DNA from: CAZKCI01 sp964551475
Lineage (GTDB): Bacteria; Auribacterota; Erginobacteria; Erginobacterales; CAZKCI01
Direction of reading: 5' to 3'
DNA length: 48,845 nucleotides
Assembly (NCBI GenBank): GCA_964551475.1
Contig: CAZKCI010000112.1
Coordinates: forward strand, 1-48,845
In this document: in pieces, positions 17,084 to 24,403 of the stretch
How the letters are laid out: each line of letters opens with the position of its first letter
How positions within the stretch are numbered: position 1 is the first letter of the stretch
The notes under the pieces: model-generated
Databases searched by the model: none
The model's input: only the letters and a program-made list of their open reading frames with translations
Told to the model about the DNA's origin: nothing
Program-made: the position numbers and the translations under genes

Positions 17084-17183
17084 GCCCTTCTTGTATCCGA
17101 AACCGGGTGAAGGGGCAACTGTTTTTTGCTCGCGGAGGGTCCGCGGCTACGGATCACTCGCGCCGGTCTGCATCGTTTCGTAG

Positions 17184-17205
17184 GCGCGGACATAAATGTC
17201 CGCGC
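17184..17205. repeat. Palindrome GCGCGGACAT-AA-ATGTCCGCGC
   Basis: A perfect 10-bp inverted repeat with a two-base centre, in the leader region upstream of the BMC-T gene. It could be an operator, but it more likely belongs to the dispersed intergenic repeats of this genome. Confidence 0.6.
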
Positions 17206-17230
17206 GGCAGGCCCGTCCCGCGGCATATTG

Positions 17231-17316
17231 AACAGACGATTGAATAGGATTGAATAGGATGGGCTGGCCCCGGCCTCGTCATCTTTATCCTCTCCAATCC
17301 TATTCAATCGTCTGTT
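17231..17316. repeat. 22-bp perfect inverted repeat with 42-base spacer
   Basis: Arms 17231-17252 and 17295-17316 (AACAGACGATTGAATAGG... and its exact complement). It forms a strong long hairpin in either strand. It lies in the 337-bp gene-free gap 17084-17420 between the BMC-T start and the RNA gene, and could insulate the two divergent units or be a small non-autonomous element. Confidence 0.7.
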
Positions 17317-17357
17317 GAAATCTTTTGCCAGGGCTTCCGCGCCTCGATCGTCACGCG

Positions 17358-17415
17358 AATAAAAATTAAAAATATTGTTGCCGGACTTGCATTCTTCCCT
17401 TGCGCATGCTATCCT
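17358..17415 (+). promoter_or_regulatory. UP element and sigma-70 promoter of the structured RNA
   Basis: An A/T-only-rich block (AATAAAAATTAAAAATATT, 17358-17376) is followed by -35 TTGCAT (17387-17392), a 17-base spacer and -10 TATCCT (17410-17415). An UP element with this spacing is typical of strongly expressed stable RNAs. Predicted start near 17421-17423. Confidence 0.6.
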
Positions 17416-17420
17416 AATAA

Positions 17421-17729
17421 CGGCTGGACGACCTGACATCGAGTCCGGATACTGGGACCGAAGGTTGGGAGTCCTGGAGGCGCGGACGGGAGAGGAACGC
17501 GAAATCGCGTCGCCCATTCGGAATGCCGAAGCGCCACCTGTATTGGAGGGTCGTCCAGCTCATTTGTGGATATCGCGACGTGGCCGAGCGGTCGGCGTCG
17601 TTCCGGGAGCAGCTGAGCAGGAGCACGGGTCGTTGCCACCTGAGGCGTCAGGACGTTTCCTCTCAGGGGGTGCGGTTCTGAGTTAGCTGGAGCAACGACC
17701 TTCCCGGGCTGGCCGCTCGGTCCCTTTTT
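17421..17729 (+). ncRNA. Candidate structured RNA, about 300 nt
   Basis: No plausible reading frame, but dense base pairing. Stem 1: 17423-17433 with 17549-17559 (11 perfect pairs). Inside it are small hairpins such as ACGCG-AAAT-CGCGT. Stem 2 closes the 3' domain: 17582-17591 with 17713-17722 (10 pairs, one G-U), and within it 17603-17608 with 17702-17707 and 17628-17636 with 17692-17700 (9 perfect pairs). Stem 2 is directly followed by T5 (17725-17729), so it doubles as the terminator. An alternative pairing, 17454-17461 with 17717-17724 (8 perfect), would compete with stem 2. It does not match the conserved cores of RNase P, SRP RNA, tmRNA or 6S that I can recall. It could be a diverged housekeeping RNA or a new class. 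Confidence 0.5.
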
Positions 17730-17867
17730 GTATATTTATCCTTCGCAAAAATATTCCCTTTCCCCCTCCTTTGGTTATAGTATCCTCGATGTGGTCTTAT
17801 GGGCGGCACTTTTTGTTGACTGATCACTGCTTACTGTTTACTTCTTTATTGGTTACTGTTTTTTGTG

Positions 17868-17993
17868 GGAGGGCCCTCCCGGGCCCGATCCATTTTTAGC
17901 GCTGCTCTTTGACAAACGGTGTTTCGCAGAGGCCTGTCTCTCTCGCTTGGCTTGTGGAGGGGGGCTGGTTGTAGGCCGGGTCTGTGACCCGGC
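17868..17993. repeat. Intergenic palindromes in a gene-free gap
   Basis: The gap 17730-18132 shows no gene. It contains the palindrome GGGAGGGCCCTCCC (17868-17881) and the hairpin GCCGGGTC-TGT-GACCCGGC (17975-17993). Both are REP-like intergenic repeat types. Confidence 0.55.
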
Positions 17994-18132
17994 GCCCGGC
18001 TTGGTCAGCCAAAATTTATGGAATGAATGCGGGGCGAAACGCGACATATAGGTGAATACTTTCCCCGGTATTTACCCGCCGGAGGCGGGGCTCAATGGTA
18101 TCTGCCTGTTGGCAGGCAGGGATCGGGTGGCC

Positions 18133-18378
18133 ATGAACTTCTATGTCTATGTTCTCGTTAGCGAGAAGGATGGGCACTTCTACATTGGTTTATCTTCCAA
18201 TCCGCAAAAGAGGTTGGAATCCCACAATAACGGCGAGGTTAAATCAACCAAGGGGAGAAGGCCCTTCAGACTGGTCCATCAAGAAAAAGCCAGTTGCAGG
18301 GCAGAAGCGCGCAGTCGCGAGAAATTCCTTAAATCTGGTATCGGCAGAGAGTATTTGAAGACAATTATTCCCCGGTAG
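18133..18378 (+). CDS. Small GIY-YIG domain protein
   Basis: 81 residues starting at ATG 18133 (MNFYVYVLVS). The GIY-YIG core appears as YVYVL and HFYIG, followed by NPQKRLESHN and the helix EARSREKFLKS, the usual layout of the stand-alone UPF0213-like family. These are putative nucleases of unproven role. The frame can be extended upstream to 18052, but the extension has no conserved residue. Its last ten bases overlap the 5' end of tRNA-Asn, so it was here before or came with rearrangement at the tRNA. Confidence 0.8.
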   Translation: MNFYVYVLVSEKDGHFYIGLSSNPQKRLESHNNGEVKSTKGRRPFRLVHQEKASCRAEARSREKFLKSGIGREYLKTIIPR

Positions 18379-18440
18379 CTCAATGGTAGAGCGGGTGGCT
18401 GTTAACCACTAGGTCGCAGGTTCGAGCCCTGCCCGGGGAG
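18369..18440 (+). tRNA. tRNA-Asn (GTT)
   Basis: 72 nt with acceptor TCCCCGG pairing CCGGGGA and discriminator G. D-arm GCTCAATGGTAGAGC, anticodon loop CTGTTAA with anticodon GTT, T-arm GCAGG-TTCGAGC-CCTGC. CCA is not encoded. It is followed by a terminator (18451-18501). The 3' half is shared with the end of the recombinase gene on the other strand, marking it as the likely attachment site of the element to the right. Confidence 0.96.
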
Positions 18441-20046
18441 TCGGCTTACACTCCCAGACGAAAACTGGTTGCACCCCTTTTTCCGTCTGGGAGCTTTTTT
18501 TCATTGCCCGCAGGTCTATATCTTTCAAGTCCCCCCAGAACTTGATGGTCATCTGCCGAGGGGTGTAGAGAACTTCCCTTACCAGGAGCATGATCAGACT
18601 CCTCTGCTCCTCGAAGTTGAGCTCCGCGTACATCTCCCCGAACTGGCGGAAGAGCCGTTTATAGGTTTCGGCGTCTATGCTCTGCCGCTCCATGATGTCG
18701 ATATTGGTCTGGACCCGCAGGAACTCTTCTCTCATCTCTGCGGCGCTCTTTTCCATCCCAGCCAGTTCCTCCACAACAGTATTGAATTGGGTCCCGTCAG
18801 GCAGCCTTTTTAGAAGAGCAATGGTTTGTCTGATCTGCTCCTTCAGTTCCGACTGTTTCTGGGTTAATCGCCGTCTTTCATCCCCGAATGTACCTATTCC
18901 CTCACGCTGCAGTTTGTCCGCTTCGCGGATCGATTTTTCCAGTATCTTGTCGTCTGCGCCCAGCTGTTTCAACGCTTCCACCACCGCCCGATCCAACTCC
19001 GCGGCCGAGACGGTTCTCACGGGGCAAGCCTCCTTACCGGTCTCGCATACGGAAGTACATTTGTAGTAAAGATACAGTTTCCCGTTTTTGCCCTTGGAAG
19101 AGTTGGACATCATCGTTCCGCAGGTCCCGCACTTAACCAACCCCGATAAGAGGAGCTCGTACTTGTTCTGCTTGTAAGATTTCCGCAGATCCCGATTCTT
19201 GCCGAGGATGACCCGGGTTTGCTCCCAGAGTTTCATATCGGTGATGACTGGTTGGTGGAGACCGTCAAAGATGTATTCCTTGCGGGTTTTGGGGTCGATA
19301 AATCGAATTTTGCCGATGTAAACTGGGTTGGCGAGAACTAGGGCCACTTTTTTCTTGTCCCATCGGGTCCCGCTCAGTTTTTTTCCGTTTTTAGCGACTC
19401 TATACTTGGTCTTGTACCCATTTCGATTCAACTGGGCGGCAACATGGCTCAAGTTGCCGAGTTGGCTATAGAGTTCGAAAAGCTGTTTGACGATGCGGGC
19501 TTCCTCCGGGTTGATCACCAGTTTCTTATCCTGGTTTGAGTAGCCGATTGGAATATAACCCCCGGTCCACATACCCATCTTTGCCATCCCCCACCTTTTA
19601 TCCCGCGTCCTCTCCTGAACCATCTCCCGCTCGAACTGAGAAAACTCTAAGAGAATGCGGAGAAGAAGCCTCCCAGAAGAAGTACCCGTATCGATCTGCT
19701 GGGTCGTGGATGCGAACTGGACCCCGTACTTTTCAAAATCCTCACAGAGTTTGAGGAAGTCATTGATGCTCCGGGTCAAGCGGTCAATCTTGTAGACGAC
19801 GATTTTGTGGATTTTACCCGCTCTGATGTCGCCAAGGAGCCGTTGCAGGGCGGGGCGATTGAGGCTGCCGCCAGATTTGCCCGGGTCACGGTATATGTCG
19901 AACATCCGCCATCCCTGAGACTTCTGGCTCAGGATATACGCCTTGCAGCTGTCCTCCTGATTATCCAGGGTGTTGTACTCCTGGGTCTGGACGGCCTCGT
20001 CGTTGACGGATACCCGTGAATAGATTGCACAGTGGATCGTATTCAT
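18409..20046 (-). CDS. Large serine recombinase (integrase)
   Basis: 545 residues from ATG 20046, which has GAGG upstream; codons extending to 20160 have no conserved content. The resolvase/invertase domain has the nucleophile Ser10 in AIYSRVS, DPGKSGGSLNRP and KIDRLTRS. A recombinase domain follows with ANPVYIGKI. A zinc ribbon (CGTCG with YKCTSV and ACPV) comes next, then a long coiled coil (~375-470). This is the standard layout of phage and element integrases that cut at short att sites with a two-base core. The last codons (PRAGLEPAT) are the complement of the tRNA-Asn 3' half, so the present C-terminus was created or completed by integration there. Confidence 0.95.
   Translation of the reverse strand: MNTIHCAIYSRVSVNDEAVQTQEYNTLDNQEDSCKAYILSQKSQGWRMFDIYRDPGKSGGSLNRPALQRLLGDIRAGKIHKIVVYKIDRLTRSINDFLKLCEDFEKYGVQFASTTQQIDTGTSSGRLLLRILLEFSQFEREMVQERTRDKRWGMAKMGMWTGGYIPIGYSNQDKKLVINPEEARIVKQLFELYSQLGNLSHVAAQLNRNGYKTKYRVAKNGKKLSGTRWDKKKVALVLANPVYIGKIRFIDPKTRKEYIFDGLHQPVITDMKLWEQTRVILGKNRDLRKSYKQNKYELLLSGLVKCGTCGTMMSNSSKGKNGKLYLYYKCTSVCETGKEACPVRTVSAAELDRAVVEALKQLGADDKILEKSIREADKLQREGIGTFGDERRRLTQKQSELKEQIRQTIALLKRLPDGTQFNTVVEELAGMEKSAAEMREEFLRVQTNIDIMERQSIDAETYKRLFRQFGEMYAELNFEEQRSLIMLLVREVLYTPRQMTIKFWGDLKDIDLRAMKKSSQTEKGVQPVFVWECKPTPRAGLEPAT
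18451..18501 (+). terminator. Rho-independent terminator of tRNA-Asn
   Basis: CTCCCAGACG (18451-18460) and CGTCTGGGAG (18484-18493) are perfect complements, followed by C and T7 (18495-18501). The hairpin is embedded in the C-terminal codons of the recombinase gene on the minus strand. Confidence 0.8.
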
Positions 20047-20160
20047 GATTCGCCTCGGAGTGTAACTGGGGTTAGAAGCAAAATCAAGTAAAAAATCGGG
20101 GGGAGCCTCGGGTCGGGGTTTTCTCCCCAGGACCCGAGGCATCCCCGTCTGAACCCCCAA

Positions 20161-20310
20161 TCATCGTGTAACGGTAGCTTCCTTTGCCTTTTCATCTTTT
20201 ATTCCAGATGGGTATTTTTTTGCCGCCAGCCTGAGGAGGCCGATGGCGATTATCGCCGCCGCCTTATCCAGCCTTTCCTCTGGGGTCAAGTGCGCGTAGA
20301 TGTCTATCAT
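20161..20310 (-). CDS. Small protein upstream of the recombinase
   Basis: 49 residues, MIDIYAHLTPEERLDKAAAI and so on, ending in a Lys-rich tail. It is mostly one amphipathic helix pair. Small proteins with an LTPEERLDK...A-I motif occur next to serine recombinases in other elements, as far as I recall; function unknown, possibly a recombination directionality or regulatory factor. It is encoded just upstream of the recombinase start on the same strand. Confidence 0.55.
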   Translation of the reverse strand: MIDIYAHLTPEERLDKAAAIIAIGLLRLAAKKYPSGIKDEKAKEATVTR

Positions 20311-20509
20311 GGTTTGAGTTCCTCGACGTGTTAGTCATAACAGTTCTCCTTTCTTTTCTTATTCCAGAAATTAACTTCGATTTTGATTGTCCCCGACGGA
20401 TCACCGTCGGCAGCTTCCCCGAACGGCTCTATCTCCCTGCCCCTTGCGGGGCTGTTCGGGTCTCAGGATGTGTCGATGTTCATGGTGTCTCCCTCCCGGC
20501 AAAAGCCGG
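20311..20509 (-). other. Structured leader between element genes
   Basis: No gene longer than 24 codons is visible. The minus strand has a well-placed GGAGGGAG before a six-codon frame (MNIDTS, start 20483) and GGAGAAC before a 24-codon frame (start about 20333). Hairpins: CCGACGG-ATCA-CCGTCGG (20393-20410) and CCCGAAC/GTTCGGG (20418-20460) enclosing GCCCC-TTGC-GGGGC. It may be a leader or attenuator controlling the recombinase unit. Confidence 0.35.
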
Positions 20510-20944
20510 TTAGCCGTTGTTGTTCTGGGCAGCCCCGACAGCCGGGGCAGCCCCGTCTTTCGCCACCGCCGCTGAAAATAGCTTCACGCATTTTTCCGTC
20601 CCAGCCAGGATGCGCGCAGCGTGTTCAGATGAGAGTCCAGGAAATCCCTCTTCCCTTACCTCGGGGAAGAAAGCGCCCATCCACTTCTCGAACCGGGCAC
20701 GGTCCAGCTTGTTGTCCTGAACCAGTTTCCCGATCCCCGCTCTCTGCTCCGACGTCATGGGCTCCCTGTAACGTAGGGCGTCCTTCTTCGGCATCACTCC
20801 CGGCTTCACCGCGTTTGCCACCAGCAAGTCATAGAGTTGTATCGCCAGCCTCGCGGTCTCCTCGACATCCTGCCCCTCGCAGCGGACGGCTTTGGCGCAG
20901 GCCTGGAGACCGATGAGTCTATCTCTGGGTGACACGTTGCTCAT
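20510..20944 (-). CDS. Mobile-element protein of unknown function
   Basis: 144 residues; GGGAGGTG just before the ATG gives a good start. The N-terminal half is helical (DRLIGLQACAKAVRCEG). The C-terminal half, MTSEQRAGIGKLVQDNKL...LSSEHAARILAG, has the pattern T-x-x-Q plus a final LSxxxAxxxLxxL helix. The same pattern ends the protein at 26176-26679. This small helical domain recurs in phage recombination/replication proteins in my memory, perhaps as a DNA- or partner-binding unit. It lies directly downstream of the ssDNA-binding protein. Confidence 0.65.
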   Translation of the reverse strand: MSNVSPRDRLIGLQACAKAVRCEGQDVEETARLAIQLYDLLVANAVKPGVMPKKDALRYREPMTSEQRAGIGKLVQDNKLDRARFEKWMGAFFPEVREEGFPGLSSEHAARILAGTEKCVKLFSAAVAKDGAAPAVGAAQNNNG

Positions 20945-21014
20945 TTACACCTCCCTGGATCCCGCCAGAGGGGACGGGGAATCCCGCCCCCTCTGCCGAG
21001 ATCGTCGTTAATCG

Positions 21015-21587
21015 TTAGAAGGGTGCCTCGTCAGACTCCTTAAAAAAGTCCGCCGGGACCTCTGGTGCCGCCCCCTCACCCTTCGCCGCTGGCGCTGCTT
21101 CCGCCACCTCGGCGACGAACCCATAGGCTTCGGGGTTGGAACCAAAGCCCTCCACGAGCTCCCGCACTTGAATCGCGTTAAGGTACAGGCTGAGCCCCGA
21201 GCGACCGCCGACTCCCTTGTAAACGTTAACGGTCGCCGAGACTCTGATGACCGAGCCCGCACCGATGAGCTTTCCCACCAGAGGATTGTTCGATCTGTCA
21301 TATATTTTCGGAGCAAAGGACGACGAGAACTTAACCAGCTTCTCGCCGTTGGCGTTGCCGAACTTGTCCTTCCAATCCCTGATCGGCAACGTCGCCTTTT
21401 CTCCAACCAATTTTTTTGCGATATCTTCTATATTTTTTAAAAATTGTCCGTGTCCTGGTACTCCGGGATCCAGCACCTGGCAGGCGGTATACTTTCCCGC
21501 CGCGCTGAATCTCGTGTCCGGAGAGGCGAGATGCGGGAAAGCCACCTCAGCCCACGGGGACAGTAAACGCTGCTTGCTACTCGACAT
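21015..21587 (-). CDS. Phage-type single-stranded-DNA-binding protein (gp2.5/DUF2815-like)
   Basis: 190 residues with GGAGG seven bases before the ATG. The N-terminal ~150 residues read as an OB-fold of the T7 gp2.5/DUF2815 type (FPHLASPDTRFSAAGKYTACQVL, GSVIRVSATVNVYKG, GLSLYLNAIQVREL). The tail is acidic and ends DEAPF, with a terminal Phe like the SSB C-terminal tip that recruits repair and replication proteins. It would coat ssDNA for the neighbouring primase-helicase. Convergent features are absent; it is transcribed with the rest of the minus-strand replication genes. Confidence 0.75.
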   Translation of the reverse strand: MSSSKQRLLSPWAEVAFPHLASPDTRFSAAGKYTACQVLDPGVPGHGQFLKNIEDIAKKLVGEKATLPIRDWKDKFGNANGEKLVKFSSSFAPKIYDRSNNPLVGKLIGAGSVIRVSATVNVYKGVGGRSGLSLYLNAIQVRELVEGFGSNPEAYGFVAEVAEAAPAAKGEGAAPEVPADFFKESDEAPF

Positions 21588-21723
21588 AATCAGTCCTCCA
21601 AAGTTGTTAAGTTTGTGAAATTTCCCACTACTGACACTTGCTACACGCTCAACCCATAACGCCTCACGCTACCGTTAGTCTCGTTCTTCCGTCACGCACC
21701 TCCTTTCCGTTTGCCCCGTAGAC

Positions 21724-24186
21724 CTACGATGCCGAGGGGCAGTCGTCGGACAACCCCGGCAGGTCTTCAGTTTCCACTACGACACCCTGATCCACGGGGA
21801 CCTCTTCGTCCTGCCTCTCCCTGCCTTCGGTGCCGGGATCCGGGCTGTTCCACTCCTCGATCCGGACTCCGTTGGTCAGCCGGAAGTTGATCGGACGGAA
21901 CCCCGGCCCGTACCGATCCTTGAGCGAGAGGAGCACAATCTGGGCATCCGCCGGTTGGACATACGACGCTTGCACCGGCGTCTCGTCGGGGTTGACGATG
22001 GCGTTCTGGTCGATTTGGCGGTCGTGGGTGACGTTGAACAATCCCCAGACCACATCGGCGTCGCTCTCGATCTGGCCCGAATAACGGAGCTGGTCGGCTC
22101 TCGGCATCCGTGACTCCTGGGATCTCCGGTTCTTGTCCGCCTCGCGGTTGATCTGGGCGATGACGATGACGGGGCAAACGAGTTCGTGGCTCAGGGTGGT
22201 CAGGCGGTTCATGACGGAGGAGTACTTCTGCTCCACATTCTCGCCCTCCTCATGATTCGCCAGCAGCCCGAGGTAGTCGATAGCCACCGCCCCCATCTGG
22301 CCGTGCTCCTTCTGGATCTGGGTGGCGATGGCACACACCTCGTCCACCCCCAGCCCACGGTCGCTGACCACGTAGAGCCTCTTGTCCTCGGCGTAGCCCC
22401 GGTACTTCTCCAGGGCGTCCATAACTGCCTGGCTCATCATCTGGTTCTTGATCTCGCGCATCACGTCCAGCCAGCCCATCCCGGTCTCCGCGCCGATAAA
22501 CTGGCACAAAAGTCGAGGCGGGGGGACCTCGAGGGAGACGATGACGAAGGGCTTGCCGGCGTTCTCTTCCTGCTCCAGCGCCTTCCGAAAGAGATTGAAG
22601 GTGAAGGTGGTCTTGGCGTGGGCAACTCGGGCGGCGACAACTACCAGCGACGGGACCCATAGCGGAGCATGGGCATCCAGAGAGGGGTATCCGGTGGGAA
22701 GGTTCTCGGGGAGCAACTGGATGGCGGCGATGGCTTCCTCGGGATTGAAGGGTGCGGGCTCGGTGACCTCGGCGACCGTGATCGCGGAGAGGGATTTCTC
22801 GATGTCGCCCCTGATCTCGGAAATAGGACGCTCGTCGGATGCCTGGATCAGGTCCCGCCCGAGCTGCGAAAGCCGCAGCCTCGTCTCCCGCTCCCGAATG
22901 ATCTCCCGGTGTTCCCGGAACATCCTCTCCAACTGCTCTTCCGACAACCTGAGCGCCGCGCTGATCTGCTCCCTGAACTGTCTCCGCCCCAGCGGATCGG
23001 TGATCGTGCCCTCGTAAGCGACAATCTCGTCGAGCGCTTCCCTCTCGCCCCTGTCCGCGTCCAGGTCATGCTTTTCCAGGATCCGCTTCCCCATCCACCG
23101 ATGGCCGCTCATCGGATCGCTGGCTAACTCCCTAAACGACTCCACACCGTGTTTCACCACGAACTGGTCCAGGTCCTTACAGTCGGAGGGGAGTTCTACG
23201 ACATAGACGTTGAAGCCGTAGCCGACAGCCGCCTTTATCGTTCTCTCAAGCCCCTTCCGGCCTTCATCATCGTTGTCCGGGATTAAGATTAGGTTCTTCA
23301 CCCGGATACCCGCCAGCGTTGCCAGTTGAGCCCCGGTTGGACTTGTCCTCCCCCACCCCACTACACCCACCAGCCCCCTCGCCGCGGGTAGCCTGGCGTC
23401 GAATAACCCTTCCACACAGATGCCCGTCGTCTGTCCGACGCAAGTCTCGATCCCGGAGGGATACTTCCCGATTGCCGACCCATCGCTCAGCGTCATGTAC
23501 TTGCCGCCTGCCGTAGGTTCGCCGTCGATCACCCGCCCCCACAGTCCAACCAACCTTCCGCCCGGGTCCTTCTGGGGGATGACAACCTTGTGGGCATCCC
23601 GCGACTTCAACCACCTCAGTCCCCCCTCGATCGCCTCCCGGGAGAACCCCTTGCCCGTGAGGAACCCCAGCGACTTCTCCCAGCCCGGGTTGAATCCCAG
23701 ACCCATGGCGCGGATGTCGGCGTCGGTGTAGCCCCGACCGTGGAGGTAGGCGAGGGTCTGGGCGCCCTCGGGCTGGGAGAGGGAGGCCTGGGTCATCCTC
23801 AAGTATGTCTCCCGTACCTCCCCCGCCTGCCGGAGGTCTTGGTCACGTTGGGCGGCTGCGGGGGACTGGACGAGGTCCGGGAGGGTGTAACCCGCCATCT
23901 CGGCAAGCTTCCGTAACACATCGCGGTTCTCGGTAAGGCCACAGGTGGTTGCGACGTAGTCCCAGACGCTGATCTTGTCCCCGGTCTTGTTGTCAACCAG
24001 ACAGAAGGGGGTGTTGGTGTAGTAGTAGAGATGGCCTTTGGCGGGGGAGCCGCCGATCGCACCCTGGCTGGCCTCCCAGCCGTTGGTGATCCGCCGGAAC
24101 CCGAAATCGGGGAGAAGCCGATCCGCCGATTGCTGGATCAGGGGGTAGATCTCACGCAACAGGTCTTGCGTCGTGCTTGTGCTCAT
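21724..24186 (-). CDS. Primase-helicase fusion (DnaG-type TOPRIM plus DnaB/RecA-like)
   Basis: 820 residues. The N-terminal part has the size of a CHC2 zinc-finger region but lacks its cysteines. The primase core follows (~105-350) with the TOPRIM Glu in CVEGLFD and Asp pair in LIPDNDDEGRKG. The C-terminal RecA-like helicase (~490-790) has a modified Walker A (ARVAHAKTT), Walker B (VAIDYLGLL), and the DnaB signature IAQINREADK...SGQIESDADVV. An acidic tail closes the protein. It combines primer synthesis with duplex unwinding, as T7 gp4 does. It lies beside the iteron region and Rep-like gene, so it is probably loaded at that origin. Confidence 0.9.
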   Translation of the reverse strand: MSTSTTQDLLREIYPLIQQSADRLLPDFGFRRITNGWEASQGAIGGSPAKGHLYYYTNTPFCLVDNKTGDKISVWDYVATTCGLTENRDVLRKLAEMAGYTLPDLVQSPAAAQRDQDLRQAGEVRETYLRMTQASLSQPEGAQTLAYLHGRGYTDADIRAMGLGFNPGWEKSLGFLTGKGFSREAIEGGLRWLKSRDAHKVVIPQKDPGGRLVGLWGRVIDGEPTAGGKYMTLSDGSAIGKYPSGIETCVGQTTGICVEGLFDARLPAARGLVGVVGWGRTSPTGAQLATLAGIRVKNLILIPDNDDEGRKGLERTIKAAVGYGFNVYVVELPSDCKDLDQFVVKHGVESFRELASDPMSGHRWMGKRILEKHDLDADRGEREALDEIVAYEGTITDPLGRRQFREQISAALRLSEEQLERMFREHREIIRERETRLRLSQLGRDLIQASDERPISEIRGDIEKSLSAITVAEVTEPAPFNPEEAIAAIQLLPENLPTGYPSLDAHAPLWVPSLVVVAARVAHAKTTFTFNLFRKALEQEENAGKPFVIVSLEVPPPRLLCQFIGAETGMGWLDVMREIKNQMMSQAVMDALEKYRGYAEDKRLYVVSDRGLGVDEVCAIATQIQKEHGQMGAVAIDYLGLLANHEEGENVEQKYSSVMNRLTTLSHELVCPVIVIAQINREADKNRRSQESRMPRADQLRYSGQIESDADVVWGLFNVTHDRQIDQNAIVNPDETPVQASYVQPADAQIVLLSLKDRYGPGFRPINFRLTNGVRIEEWNSPDPGTEGRERQDEEVPVDQGVVVETEDLPGLSDDCPSAS

Positions 24187-24210
24187 GGGTGTCGCTCTTT
24201 TTCAGTGGTT

Positions 24211-24274
24211 GGGGGGAGAGGGTTTCGGAGAAACCCCTCTCCCCCTGTATATATATTTATATATATGTACGCGG
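24211..24274. other. AT-rich unwinding region and hairpin of a putative origin
   Basis: A 15-bp hairpin with one bulge (24211-24246, GGGGGAGAGG-GTTTC and its complement) is followed by TGTATATATATTTATATATA (24246-24265) and a little more A/T. Such an A/T-only block next to iterons is the usual DNA-unwinding element of a plasmid origin. Confidence 0.55.
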
Positions 24275-24328
24275 GAAACCGATTCATAACCATCTCATTA
24301 CCAACGCCTTGCAAAACCACCCCTGCGC

Positions 24329-24386
24329 TAATGCCGTAGACTTCCTGCTCTAATGCCGTAGACTTCGTGCGGTAATGCCGTAGACT
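24329..24386. repeat. Three 22-bp iterons
   Basis: TAATGCCGTAGACT occurs at 24329, 24351 and 24373, exactly 22 bp apart, that is two helical turns. They lie between the AT-rich block and the end of the putative Rep gene. Direct repeats with this spacing are the standard binding sites of plasmid initiators. Confidence 0.8.
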
Positions 24387-24403
24387 GAGATTTCGGTTTT
24401 CCT

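Noticed and set aside
17080..17517. Frame of 145 codons on the minus strand over the RNA promoter
   Set aside because: It crosses perfect inverted repeats and a promoter, has no conserved segments and no ribosome site.
17575..17600. GTGGCCGAGCGG, like the D-arm of a tRNA-Leu or tRNA-Ser
   Set aside because: No acceptor stem, anticodon arm or T-arm follows; these bases pair with 17713-17722 as the closing stem of the RNA.
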